Source of the DNA: Pseudoips prasinana | Taxonomy: Eukaryota > Arthropoda > Insecta > Lepidoptera > Nolidae | Direction of reading: 5' to 3' | Assembly (NCBI GenBank): GCA_951640165.1 | Contig: OX621247.1 | Location: forward strand, 23,410,001 to 23,474,000 | DNA length: 64,000 nucleotides | Part shown: piece by piece, positions 1 to 10,075 of the stretch | How positions within the stretch are numbered: position 1 is the first letter of the stretch | How the letters are laid out: every line of letters starts with the position of its first letter | Made by a program: the position numbers and the translations under genes | The notes under the pieces: model-generated | Told to the model about the DNA's origin: nothing | The model's input: the letters and a program-made list of their open reading frames with translations, nothing else | Databases searched by the model: none

Positions 1-332
1 CGTAATCGTAAGCGATCACCTGGGGTTCGGACCAAGGCTCAGGTATGTTACTCATACTAGGAAGAACATCATGCGCCTAAACCTAAATTATCCAGGGTCA
101 ATAACGGAAATGGAACAATAACGGTGAGGTTAGTGAGACGAGAGTGATAAAGATTTGAAATTTTGTTCGTGTTTCCTATTTTCAAAGTCCAGAGAACAAT
201 TGGGAAAATAAATCTTACTAGTCTCATGGAACTAATTACTGGTGGAACTAGTGAAAATGATTCACTTTAGGGTCTACTTGGGCACAATATTTTAGGTTAC
301 TTTGATGTGACTCGACGGTCACCTTCGACGGT

Positions 333-580
333 CACCATAGCCTAGTTTGTAGTGCTCCTGCCTACGAAGCTGGTGGTCCTGGGTTCGAATCCCGGTAAGT
401 GCAAATATTTGTGTGATGAGCACGAATATTTGTTTCTGAGTCATGGATGTTTTCTATGTATATAAGTATTTATCTATCTATATAAGTATGTATATCGTCG
501 CCTGGTACCCATAGTAAAAGCTTTGCTTAGTTTGGGGCTAGGATGATCTGTGTGACATTGTCCCCAGATATTATTATTAT
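333..580 (+). mobile_element. SINE family A, tRNA-derived, copy 1
   Basis: This is a non-coding retroposon that would be transcribed by RNA polymerase III and moved by a LINE machinery. The head carries a perfect B box, GGTTCGAATCC, at 382-392. A central domain with a GAGTCATGGATG motif follows. The tail (TTTGCTTAGTTTGGGGCTAG, then CATTGTCCCCAGATATTATT) resembles the tail of family C below, so the two families appear to share a 3' region behind different heads. A near-identical copy lies at 4497-4744. Confidence 0.8.
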
Positions 581-725
581 AATATCGTGGTACAGTTCTT
601 TGAGTGATCACCTGATATGCATCGGGAGTATTTTGATACGTGTACATCGTTTAACAAAATGGAAAAAGCTAATAATGTCGTATACAAGTTTTGCTTAGTT
701 TAGGGCTAGCATGATCTGTGTGACA
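581..725 (+). repeat. Shared 3' extension of SINE A plus second SINE tail fragment
   Basis: Positions 581-676 (from AATATCGTGGTACAG to AAAAGCTAATAAT) recur after the second family A copy at 4745-4830, so this stretch was either mobilised with the SINE or duplicated with it. Positions 677-725 are a separate short family A tail (TTTGCTTAGTTTAGGGCTAG). Confidence 0.6.
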
Positions 726-2056
726 TTATAAATATAAAAATAAATAAATGTCGCTTGACCTGGTCTAGGGAAACCGTGATTTCACCATCCGTACTGTTTA
801 GAACGTAAAGAGAAGGAGGTCGTCAGAGCTCATCTCCGACGCGTGAATGATGCCACGTATATCGTGACAAGTGTTTAAACTAGAATTTTTGCAACTTAAC
901 TGTGAATAATATGTTTCACATAAATATAATACAAGCGGACTAACCTTATTGTTAAAGTTGCCTATATAGCATTCGTACATAGGCAACTTTGGACAAATCT
1001 GTGTACAAAAAACTTTCAAGATATAAAGTAAAAACTTCTTTGTTCTGTTATTGATCATCCATAATGTATAGTTTGGTAATGGTTCATTAGTTCATCGTGG
1101 ATAGCTTATATCGTAATCGTAATCTCCAGTTGTTTTATACGCAAGTATGGTTTGTGATCTATTTTAATACTGTTATCAAAAAAACGTTAGTTACAACACT
1201 TATATCTTTTTATGGAGTATTATCGGACTTTTATTTTATTTTTGTAATATTAAGGTGCATTTTTAAAGTTTGTACCTATAAAAGGACAATAAATCTACTA
1301 TGTTTAAATCAAGGATAGGTTAAACTAAAACCATGTGAAATTTACTATTTTTGTAAATAGTAAATTACACACGGTTTATGTTTAAATTAAGTATGTTAGA
1401 AATTTTGTTACTACTGAAGTTTGCTCAACCATTTCGTTACTTAATATTTGATAAATATAAAGTCAAAATTAAAAACTAATCAACAACGTAAGGTTCCCTG
1501 GTTAAACTGTGGTATCCACTTTAGATTTCGTTTTGATCTAAGGGGAACTTAACTTCTTACCTCCTTAGGATAATAATCATAGGTGTTCATCAGTTCATAG
1601 ACGGTCGTTTAACTTGAACAACTCGGTCACGAGAGAGCCACTGTCACTGCCCAACGAGAGAGAGAGAGAGATGACAATATTCCGCTAAGCAAAAACTGGC
1701 ACGAAGCATGAAAAAGTCGAAAGTGCATTGTAAATGGAATAAAAAATACCCTCTAATTAAGCAGGTGCAATTATTGTCTGCACTCGCTGACTTGTATTTA
1801 AGTCGACTATATTCCAGACGTGCTGAGTTTTTTGCCCTCTGGTGTCTGTTTATTAAGTCTTATTTGCAGAAATGCTTATTAAAGCTGCTTGCAATTATTT
1901 CAAAATTAATTTTATTCTAGATATATTTTCTTACTTTACATCATGGTTAGGTTGAGCTTTATGGCACATAATTTAAAATAATTTAATGAAGTATGATTTT
2001 TTTATTAGTTTATTATGAAATTCTTGGAGTTCAAAATATAAGTTATAAGGTTTCTT
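726..2056. other. AT-rich stretch without a recognised gene
   Basis: I see no gene here. Two details stand out: a hairpin at 1327-1377 with 23-nt arms and two mismatches, and a (GA)n tract near 1656-1672. Short open frames at 798-1058 (-), 1097-1318 (+) and 1708-1920 (+) show no recognisable domain and no distinctive composition. Confidence 0.5.
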
Positions 2057-2160
2057 AATGGTCGGCGACGCGACGCGGACCTGTTGTTGTAAGCGTCTAT
2101 AGGCTACGGTTAGGAAGCGGTCCCTTCCTATCTCACACAGGCCATTCCGTACGCCAGTTT
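2057..2160 (+). repeat. Decayed lepidopteran interspersed repeat
   Basis: The stretch from GGTCGGCGACGCGACGCGGA through GTCTATAGGCTACGG to GGCCATTCCGTACGCC matches from memory the common lepidopteran repeat pattern of a GGC-AACGC start and a CTACGGT middle. The copy is diverged. A possible minus-strand relative lies at 27180-27272. Confidence 0.45.
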
Positions 2161-2574
2161 CATGACTAGTTTTCGAAAAAAAAATAACGTTATTAGAATC
2201 GATAACATATTAAGTATATTACAGAAAACAGTGACTTTAATACATTTAGATGACCTTAAGGGCCTCAGGCCTTTGTGAGCCAAAAAAGAATGTCAAAACC
2301 AACAATCATAAAAATCTACTTTAATGTTTATTATAGGCAAAGCATAATAATATGATGAATATACATACATGTAAAAATTTAGGTGCAATTCACAATACCG
2401 TGTCTATACGTTACACTGGTTTGGATGGAAAGTTAATTTAGTAGGTAGATAAGTCTCATCTATTGGACGACTTGTGTGCACAGAGTTGTTCACTGAGATC
2501 AGTTACTTTGAAACTCAATTTCACCTTTATTTAACGCAATGTTTTGCTGTGTCGGCTGCCAATATCTGAATATC

Positions 2575-2768
2575 ATTATCCTATCATATCCCGTGGCGGC
2601 CCGACGAAATACGTACCAGAGGTAGGGCAGCAGCTTCCTTCTGAGTACTATGACCATCTTACTGCCATCGCCAACCCGTCTGCCAAGCGTGGTGATTATG
2701 GCATATCCCCAAGATGGTTCTTGGGGAAGGCTTGTCCAGCAGTGGACTTCTTTCAGCTGTAATGATGA
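2575..2768 (+). mobile_element. LINE 3' end fragment (type 2)
   Basis: The fragment contains GCCAACCCGTCTGCCAAGCG and then GTCCAGCAGTGGACTTC, and ends in a short ATGATG tail, the layout of a lepidopteran LINE 3' end. A longer copy is at 28808-29135. The open frames on both strands here belong to this repeat and are not genes. Confidence 0.7.
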
Positions 2769-3027
2769 TAGCGCAGTTAGAACATATTGAATCTTCACCG
2801 CGTTAATCGAGTCGAGGCGACGCGGTGACGTCCCGTGATAAGCGCATCTTATATCGCACAACCAAAGTTCGCAGAACACTTACCATTATACCAAAACAAG
2901 TTCTTACTTAACGCGTACAGTTGTATACCACATTGCCTCTTCTGAGTAGGAATCATCACTCGTCCCTCTTCATTCTAACTTAATTTATCCAAATACTTTT
3001 TAAATATAGCACTTGACTTTGACTGTA
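2769..3027. other. No recognised feature
   Basis: The interval has a GC-richer patch at 2795-2850 (GTCGAGGCGACGCGGTGACG) that I could not assign to a repeat or an exon. Confidence 0.4.
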
Positions 3028-3228
3028 CGTGTGTGTGGCGCAGCGGCTAAGATAGTCGCCTCACCGCTTCGTGTCACGGGTTCAAGTCCCGCGCCGGACA
3101 ACCATTTGTGTGACCCATAAATAATTGCTCTGAGTCTGGATGTAATTTGTGTCTGTTATATGTTAGTAAAGTACCCATCGACACTGGGATTAGATTCTCT
3201 AGTGCGGGCGTTGTATATAAAAAAAAGC
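3028..3228 (+). mobile_element. SINE family B, tRNA-derived, copy 1
   Basis: The A-box region reads TGGCGCAGCGGCTAAGATAG and the B-box region GGGTTCAAGTCCC at 3078-3090. The body carries GTGACCCATAAATAATTG and GAGTCTGGATGTAATTTG, and the tail ends at GTGCGGGCGTTGT. Other members are at 4294-4475, 6318-6530, 7356-7565, 13317-13467 and probably 38105-38262. Confidence 0.8.
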
Positions 3229-3542
3229 AATGTATGACCAACAACTTTAATATTTTCACAGACAACATTGCAGTATTATTTCCAGAAATCATAACTGTCA
3301 ATGATACCCTAGTAAATTCAGATTAATGGACCATTGAACAAATTACGGATGCTACCAATTGGTCTTTTCCGAGCCCTTTATACTTTATTTTATAAGACGC
3401 CAAGAAACATAAATCTTACAGCTGCTTTTCTATCTGTTTATCTCCTTGAACGAGTTGTAAGGCAACGAAGTGACGTAATAACTCGTTTCACAGAATAACA
3501 AGCTAGCAGCTAAGTAGATAGCTTATTGAATCAGCTCTATTG

Positions 3543-3816
3543 ACGGGCCGGTAGACGTGGTTGGTAAATGCTTGCCTTTCACGCCGCAGGTCGTGGGTTC
3601 GATTCCCACTCAGGACAGATATTTATGTGCATGAACATGTCTGTTTGTCCTGATTCTGGGTGTAATTTATCTATAAAAGTATGTATTTACAAAAGTATAA
3701 TTGTATATGTTATATATCAATTATCTGGTTTCCATAGTACAAGGTCTGCTTAGTTTGGGATTAGATGGCCATGTGTGAATAACGTCCCAGGATATTTATA
3801 TATTTATTTATTATTT
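3543..3816 (+). mobile_element. SINE family C, tRNA-derived, copy 1
   Basis: The head includes GTGGTTGGTAAATGCTTGCC and B box GGTTCGATTCC, followed by GACAGATATTTATGTGCATG, a central GATTCTGGGTGTAATTTATC and the tail GTCTGCTTAGTTTGGGATTA, ending in GTCCCAGGATATT. This is the most numerous SINE of the window, and the other recognisable full-length copies are on the minus strand. Confidence 0.85.
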
Positions 3817-4293
3817 AATAGCTCTTGAGCACGTGTAAATCGGTAATAAGTAGCAGTAACTTAAAAATAGTTGTTTAATTTTTATAGAAATACACGACGT
3901 CATCTCTACAAGGGTGACTTCGGTTATGCACCTGACAGAACCCCTTATAGAGAACGTAATTCTCTACGAAGATGTCTCCAGATCTCACAGAAGTCATCGC
4001 CATTTTCCTGAATTCGGGTAGCTGCTAAAGATTTTTCTTGACAGCTAAATCTCAATAACACTCGTGACTCGACTTGCTATTTCAACTCAAGATCTCACGA
4101 CCACCGAAGCAGTCAAAGCATGGCTCTTTACAGAACACAAAGTTAAAACCATGCGGGGTTATCGTCAGCAATATGTAGGAGATGCCACTGGTATTGCAGC
4201 CATAAGATTAATAAAATAAATAAAATAAATAAGCTACCGTAACCGCAGTCTGCTTGTTAACTGAATTGGATATATCAAACAATTATTTTACTG
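3817..4293. other. No recognised gene; short AATAA-rich tail at 4206-4230
   Basis: I see no coding region. An (AATAAATAAA)-type run at about 4206-4230 may be the 3' tail of an unrecognised retroposon lying upstream. Confidence 0.4.
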
Positions 4294-4475
4294 CACGTAT
4301 GGCGCAGCGATTAAGATAGTCGCCTCACCACTTAGGACCCCGGGTTCGAATCTCGCATAGGACCAATATTTGTATGACCCATAAAAAGTGGTTCTGACTC
4401 TGGGTGTACTTTTTCTTCTTCAATTTTATGGTTGTATACAGGGATTCATTACTTAGTGCGTGTATGGTCTTTTGG
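4294..4475 (+). mobile_element. SINE family B, copy 2
   Basis: The copy shows ATGGCGCAGCGATTAAGATA and B box GGTTCGAATCT at about 4342, then GTGGTTCTGACTCTGGGTGT. Its tail is shortened relative to copy 1. It sits directly upstream of a family A SINE. Confidence 0.75.
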
Positions 4476-4496
4476 AAAAAATAACTCACCGTAGCC

Positions 4497-4830
4497 TAGT
4501 TGGTAGTGATCCTGCCTACGAAGCTGGTGGTCCTGGGTTCGAATCCTGGTAAGTGCAAATATTTGTGTGATGAGCACGAATATTTGTTTCTGAGTCATGG
4601 ATGTTTTCTATGTATATAAGTATTTATCTATCTATATAAGTACGCATATCGTCGCCTGGTACCCATAGTACAATCTTTGCTTAGATTGGGGCTAGGATGA
4701 TCTGTGTGTCATTGTCCCCAGATATTATTATTATAATATCGTGGTACAGTTCTTTGAGTGATCACCTGATATGCATCAGGAGTATTTTGATACGTGTACA
4801 TCGTTTAACAAAATGGAAAAAGCTAATAAT
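4497..4830 (+). mobile_element. SINE family A, copy 2, with the shared 3' extension
   Basis: The sequence matches positions 333-676 with few differences, including the 3' extension at 4745-4830. The B box GGTTCGAATCC is intact at about 4536. Confidence 0.8.
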
Positions 4831-5194
4831 ACAATTTTGAAAGAAGAAAAAGTATTACCAACAGTAATAACATCATAAAAATAAATTCTGTCCAAGTACG
4901 CATAAGCTGATTTCTTGTTTTCTCATTCGACAAACATTCATCATAGCGTGATTGATTCGTATCTTTCACATCTCTTCACGGCTGGTTAGCTATTCTTATT
5001 TTTTATACAGTGCGAGCAAAGGAGAGTAAATATGTCTCGTACAATGTTTAGTTTATTTAGTGCGTAACTATACATCTGCGTGATTATGACCGGATCCGGC
5101 CTTGTTATGGCAACACTATTTAAATTTTAATTGGTAATCTTCGTTAAATCTATATCTTTAGAGTATCAGTAGTATCGTGGCGTATAAGTATAGT

Positions 5195-5480
5195 TAATTT
5201 TAGACTGAGGGATCACATGAGAAATACAACAGGTCGCTGACATCATACAAAATGGTGCTAAACCGAAAAAGAACTGAGCTGGTCATAGATACTGAATATC
5301 TGAAGAGTCATGGGAATAAAATATCATGCAATAGGCACCCGTGGTAAAGGTAAAAGACCTCGTGGTAGACTCAGAAAAAGCTAGCAAGATAAATTAAAAA
5401 GGATTAGCGTCTAATGAAACTAGACCGAAAAGAGTGGTGAAAAAAGGAGGCATTTGCCTAGCAGTGAGAAAATATGGGTT
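5195..5480 (+). pseudogene. Decayed LINE reverse-transcriptase C-terminus
   Basis: Conceptual translation in shifting frames gives, from 5222, ADIIQNGAKPKKN, a stop and AGH, then near 5355 a basic KRPRGRLRK stretch, then a GGICLAVRKYG-like end. This order (DIIQ..AK.K..WAGH, RPRGR.R.RW, final hydrophobic block) is that of the C-terminal tail of insect non-LTR retrotransposon polymerases. Several stops and at least one frame change show it is dead. The clade cannot be fixed by eye. Confidence 0.55.
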
Positions 5481-6120
5481 TATAATAATAATTTTAAATA
5501 CTTAGTAACAAATAATTCTTTTAATAATAAATCGAATTAAGTTCTTAAAGAGTGCTACGAGTACGCCGCCAATGAGGTGCAACCTTAACTTACTCTTATT
5601 CATACCTTATCAGTTATCAGTGGTCTGTGACCATGCTTAGTAAAATAACAGAAACCAGTCTCTACCAGGATTGGATTTTTAATCCCTAGGTTGATAAAAT
5701 ATAAATAAACAAACACTTGGAATAACTGATGACTCAAGTTCTGTATATGAAAAGTGGTCGTTAACATTTTCTTATAATATCCGTAACAATTCGTTCCTTT
5801 TAAAACTTCCACAGCAATAAAGAAAAGAAACCAGTTTCATAATACTCAATATATACTTGAAAAATAAAAATGTCATAAAAATAACCCGCAGCAAAGACGT
5901 AACAACCACTCCGGACGTTCTAACAAAAAGTTAATAACGAAATATAAATTACGTTCTTCGTCCAAGCAGCAAGTCCTACAATTAGAGAATGCAACGTATA
6001 ATGAAAGGGGAACGCCTGTGTATTTTCTAGCGTGCAATCACGACACTACGAGTAGTTATTGAGGTAGTTACCACAACGATATTGCGTTAAAGGATAAAAA
6101 AACACGATGGGCAACATCCC
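5481..6120. other. No recognised feature
   Basis: AT-rich sequence without a domain-bearing frame or a repeat that I could match elsewhere in the window. Confidence 0.4.
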
Positions 6121-6317
6121 ATAATCATAATATCCTGGTACATTCTTCACATATGGTTCATTCTGATCCCAAACTAAGCAGAGCTTGTACTATGGAGACC
6201 AGATAACTGATACACCTATGTACATACTACATCTACTTTTCTTTTGTAAATACCTACTTAAATAGATTATTACCTAGACACATACTCAGGAATAGACATG
6301 TTCATATACGCAAATAG
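6121..6317 (-). mobile_element. SINE family C, 3' portion, split by a family B insertion
   Basis: The minus-strand tail (plus-strand text ATCCCAAACTAAGCAGAGCT) runs into the central domain and stops abruptly after GACATGTTCATATACGCAAA. The missing head resumes at 6533, so the element was cut by the family B SINE at 6318-6530. Confidence 0.75.
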
Positions 6318-6530
6318 CTTTTTTTTAAAGACAACGCCCGCACTATTTAATCTAATCTAATCCAGTGTCCCGGGGTGCTTTACAAACATATAATACACGG
6401 ACACAAATTACATCCACACTCAGAACAAATATTTATGGGTCACACAAATAGTTGTCCGGCGCGGGACCCGAACCCATCACTCGATACAGCGAGGCGACTG
6501 GCTTAGCCGCTGCGCCACACTTGCAGCCAA
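6318..6530 (-). mobile_element. SINE family B, copy 3, inserted in a SINE C
   Basis: The complete minus-strand copy runs from GACAACGCCCGCAC (tail) to GCCGCTGCGCCACAC (head). It interrupts a family C element of the same orientation. No clean target-site duplication is visible; AGCTTTT on the left and AGTCTTT on the right could be its remnants. Confidence 0.75.
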
Positions 6531-6532
6531 AA

Positions 6533-6612
6533 GTCTTTCCTGGATGGGAATCGAACTATGGACCTACGGTGTGAAAGGCAAGTATTTTACCAAAAACGCC
6601 AAACGGCCCGTC
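6533..6612 (-). mobile_element. SINE family C, tRNA head, continuation of 6121-6317
   Basis: The plus-strand text GGATGGGAATCGAACTATGG and GTGAAAGGCAAGTATTTTAC is the reverse complement of the family C B box and head, and ends at the usual GCCCGTC boundary. Confidence 0.7.
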
Positions 6613-7355
6613 TTTACTGTTGAAGTGTATTTAAGTTCATCTCGAATATATGGGAAGTATTTTTTGCAAACCAAGCTTGAACTTCTCATTCCTTTTCCCA
6701 AATGCAATATTTTATTTTTGAATCCTATACTTACTATACGCATAAGCATACGTAATAAAAATGTTGTCTCTCACATCTTTATAAACGTTTACAGTTCCAA
6801 AGATCCTATTTAGTTCACTAAAATTATAGACTTGGATGTGAATTTAATCGATGATATCATGATATTTCCTTTATATAAGCCATGATACTTCATGGTCCAT
6901 TGTAGTGTATTACATAAAATTGCATCTGCTACGGTTAAGTTATTGCCTCAAAGACTTAAAACCACGATTACAGAATATAACAATGTATATTTCCTTGAAC
7001 TTAAACGTAGACAGTAATTTTATTGGTAATCATGTTTAAGAGCACTACCATTGTATTATCTAATCTGCGATCTGGTTATGCTCCAAAGATAATTCATAAG
7101 ATAATGCTGGACAATGCACTCCGTTGCATAATATGCGCCGCCTACATTAAGAGAGTCGTTTTATTTTATGTTTAGTTCAAAGAAGTTTGACTGTAAAAGG
7201 TTGACTAAATTGTTTTGTTTAATTGAATATACTTGAACAGTAATTAATACTTAGAGAATATTCTAGTAAAGTACATTTCACCTCATGTATATTATTTATA
7301 TCTATGAAATAAAACATAAACAGTAGAGATATATAAACAATAATTGAAATTGTAT
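6613..7355. other. AT-rich stretch, nothing recognised
   Basis: There is no supported gene, no SINE and no clear inverted repeat. Open frames at 6544-6813 (+) and 6564-6749 (-) partly overlie the SINE C head and are not genes. Confidence 0.45.
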
Positions 7356-7565
7356 TTTTTTAAAGACCACACCCGCAGTAGGCATTCTAATGCCTGTGTC
7401 GCGAGGTACTTTACAACCATATATTAGACGGACACAAATTACATCCAGACTCAGAAAAAGTATTTATGGGTCACACAAATAATTGTCCTGCGCGGGATTC
7501 GAACCAGCGATACGAAGTGGCGCATGGCGAGGCGACTGTCTTAGCCGCTGCGCCACACGTGCTGT
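7356..7565 (-). mobile_element. SINE family B, copy 4
   Basis: The minus-strand copy starts at the tail GACCACACCCGCAG and ends with GCCGCTGCGCCACACGTGC. The B box appears as GGATTCGAACC on the plus strand. Confidence 0.8.
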
Positions 7566-7655
7566 ATTACTTATTTATATTAAGTCAGTATTTTAAAATA
7601 TAGTTAATATTCCTATATTAGCTTTATTAGTATATATTCGAGCCTATTCCTTTTT

Positions 7656-7770
7656 ATGGGCCGGCGATGTACTTGCAGCCCCTCTGGTCAGCAGGTGTAC
7701 ATGGGCGGCGGTGAGTACTTACCATCAGATGACCCGCTTGCTAGTTTGCCTTACTGTTATATTGAAAAAA
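7656..7770 (+). repeat. Lepidopteran interspersed repeat (GGGCCGGC / GGGCGGCGGT type)
   Basis: The text GGGCCGGCGATGTACTTGCA, GTACATGGGCGGCGGT and TTACCATCAGATGACCCGC ends near a short A run. I know this pattern as an abundant lepidopteran repeat, probably a retroelement 3' end. Relatives are at 9709-9845, 25066-25160 and 29236-29345, all on the plus strand. Confidence 0.65.
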
Positions 7771-8364
7771 TATATATTAATCACATTTATTTGATGTTGA
7801 ACGTTTCCGATTTATTTTATTAACACCTGGGTGGTTATCCACTTAGTGACAGTTTATAACCAATTGAAATCATGAATCACTATATCACTGAGTTGTCAAA
7901 ACACGACCTTAAATAATAATAAAAAAAAAACCATTATATCAAAAAAGCTTGCAAAATAAGTCAGTAACTTCGGTACTTATTGTAATATTACTTATAAATA
8001 GATAACCGCACATGATATACATAGATAGGCCGCCATGGATTCTGTATTATTTCCTTAAATTTCGTTAATAGTTAAATAATATATTTATCACCGAAACAGT
8101 AAAATAACGGAATTTTGGTTACATTTTTTTTTTATTAATCATATTTACTTAATAATTCCATTCTGCATGGAGACTGGCAGAAATATAAACATACTTACCC
8201 ATATATAGTGTTCATGGAAGAATTTCAGTAACAGTGGCCAATATCACAGGAGACTAGCCAACTCTTATCTCCCTCACTTTTATAATCTGATGGGACGGCT
8301 ATTCAATACAACCAAAGGATATATGAGGCGCAGGAGTCAGGAACTATAGTTTTCGTACTATCCA
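7771..8364. other. AT-rich, nothing recognised
   Basis: I saw no repeat shared with the rest of the window and no coding signal. Confidence 0.4.
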
Positions 8365-8515
8365 AGGCACTTTCAGACTCTGGGCTGTCACTGGGTGTTT
8401 TATTTGCCAGAAAAACCACATTAACGCTTTTTTGCCGGTCCCAGGGTTTGAACTCAGGGCCACATTATGTACGGTTGAACACGAGACTGTTCAACCAACG
8501 AGTCAATCACTGTAT
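8365..8515 (-). mobile_element. SINE family E, tRNA-derived (single copy here)
   Basis: Read on the minus strand, the head contains GACTCGTTGGTTGAACAGTC, the B-box-like GAGTTCAAACCCTGGGAC, then GGCAAAAAAGCG and a central CCAGAGTCTGAAAG. This is the layout of the other tRNA-headed SINEs with a different head. Confidence 0.6.
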
Positions 8516-9322
8516 CTCTAATTACATAAAATAATATTATGCCGTCAAATATCTACCATATGTTATGAAAATATTCAAGCAGTTATTCAGGTCGCGTATA
8601 ATGTAAAATAATATTAAGTCGTATAGTCACCGGTCCTCATTCATCTTTTATCGCAGTCGCCTTTACAAAATAGCATGTATATATCCTGAACTTTGCAAGC
8701 CTGCTACTGTATTATGAAAGGTCACTGAACTTGCAATTAGTCTGCGAGCTTGGACCGTAAGCAACTGAAGTAATTGATAGGTCAAATGATATTATGCGTT
8801 TGTACAATGCACTTGTTTCAGCATCAATTAAGAGTTAGTTGATTGCGGTTAATTTAGATTTATTTATTGCTTTAATAAGTTTTCGCAGATTTTAATCAGT
8901 TGTTGAACTTTTCTGTTGTTGGATATTTTCATGGCTTGCAATTTGCCGCCCAAGACCTAAAGAAAGGAGACAGCAAACAAATATTCTTACCTCAGCCTTT
9001 CGAGAAACATCAATAGTCGTGCAATATCTAAGTACAAGACAGGTCAATCGTGAGGTTGAAGAGACGTATTGCGCCATCCGCGTACTCCTGAGCTTATCTC
9101 TAAGCTCAAAATACAGTACCTACAAGAAAGTACTTGATTGGAAACTTAAATTACATATTTTTTCCTTTGCAACTGGCTTTTGTAGTAGCAATTCACTCGG
9201 TTTATGATATTTTCACTTTTGTAAATAACTGTGTCACACGTTTAGCTCTGAAAGATAATTGAGAATTCCTTGTGGGATCTGAAATAGATCTTATTATTTG
9301 TCGAGACGGGCTTGGGCTATAC
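8516..9322. other. No recognised gene
   Basis: Two opposed short open frames at 8892-9077 (-) and 9019-9207 (+) have no domain. I see no repeat I can name. Confidence 0.4.
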
Positions 9323-9378
9323 CAATTACTGTGTGTGTATGTATGATTCTAGAGTCATACATACACATACAGTAATTG
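9323..9378. repeat. Palindrome P1 (24-nt arms)
   Basis: The left arm CAATTACTGTGTGTGTATGT (continuing ATGA) pairs with the right arm ending CATACAGTAATTG with one mismatch, over an 8-nt loop TTCTAGAG. It abuts palindrome P2. Confidence 0.85.
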
Positions 9379-9381
9379 ATA

Positions 9382-9480
9382 CAATTTTTTTATTTTGATT
9401 TTATATTATTTAATGTTTATATCCTTATACTAGTATAAGGATATAAACATTAAATAATATAAAATCAAAATAAAAAATTG
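9382..9480. repeat. Near-perfect palindrome P2 (about 50-bp arms, no loop)
   Basis: The symmetry centre is at 9431/9432 in CTTATACTAGTATAAG. The arms run outward through TTTATATTATTTAATG to CAATT on the left and AATTG on the right, differing by one base in a T run. Only the right arm continues into sequence that recurs, inverted, at about 9990-10075, so the left arm appears to be a derived inverted copy. Confidence 0.85.
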
Positions 9481-10075
9481 AATCGGATAACTCTAGTCCA
9501 TATTTTGTTAGCAATAAAGAATATTTAAATTTTGTACTAAACAAAGCAAAAACAAAAACAGTACACATTGCATATACGCAATGAATATATTTATTACGAT
9601 TTTTAAGATATTCAGTCTCCTTAAAAATATTCTTTGCAGATATGCAATGTGTACCGTGTTTGTTTTATATTATAATAACTTTATTGTTGTGTTTCTGCGT
9701 ATGAGTAAGGTCGCCAGAGCTCATCGGGGTGGGGGGGAAGGTCAGCAGGACTTGTTTTCAGACTCCTTTAAAAGCCGGCAACGCACCCGTTACGCTTTTG
9801 GTGTTGCGAGTATACGTGGGCGGTGGTGATCACTTACTTCTTCCCTCGTTTGTCACCCTGTGACATAAAACAAAATTTACATTGCATATGGGCAAAGAAT
9901 ATTTTTAAAATAGACTGAATTTCTTTAAACATTTTATGCAATGTGTACTGTGTTTGTTTTTGCTACGTTATATTTTAAGTATTTTTAATTACTAACCAAA
10001 TATGGACTACAGTTATCCGGTACAATTATTTTGTATTTGATTTATTATTATATAATGTGTATAAGTGTATGTCTT
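9432..10075. mobile_element. Inverted-repeat element with an internal repeat insertion
   Basis: The sequence from P2's right arm through GGATAACTCTAGTCCATATT recurs in reverse complement at about 9990-10075 (ATATGGACTACAGTTATCC). Inside, blocks such as ACAGTACACATTGCATA and AATATTCTTTGCAGATATGC also occur inverted on either side. The middle, 9709-9845, is occupied by an unrelated interspersed repeat. There is no transposase frame, so this would be a non-autonomous fold-back element. Confidence 0.6.
9709..9845 (+). repeat. Interspersed repeat (GGCCGGCAACGC type) inside the fold-back element
   Basis: The copy runs from GGTCGCCAGAGCTCATCGGG through AAGCCGGCAACGCACC to GGGCGGTGGTGATCACTTAC. It is the same family as 7656-7770 with a longer 5' part. 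Confidence 0.6.

Noticed and set aside
2499..2879. A 126-codon open frame on the minus strand, the longest in the window
   Set aside because: It lies antisense to a LINE 3' end (2575-2768) and shows no domain.
3028..3110. Functional tRNA genes at the several B-box sites
   Set aside because: Each perfect B box is followed by a conserved non-tRNA body and tail shared among copies, which identifies SINEs; the acceptor stems do not pair as in working tRNAs.
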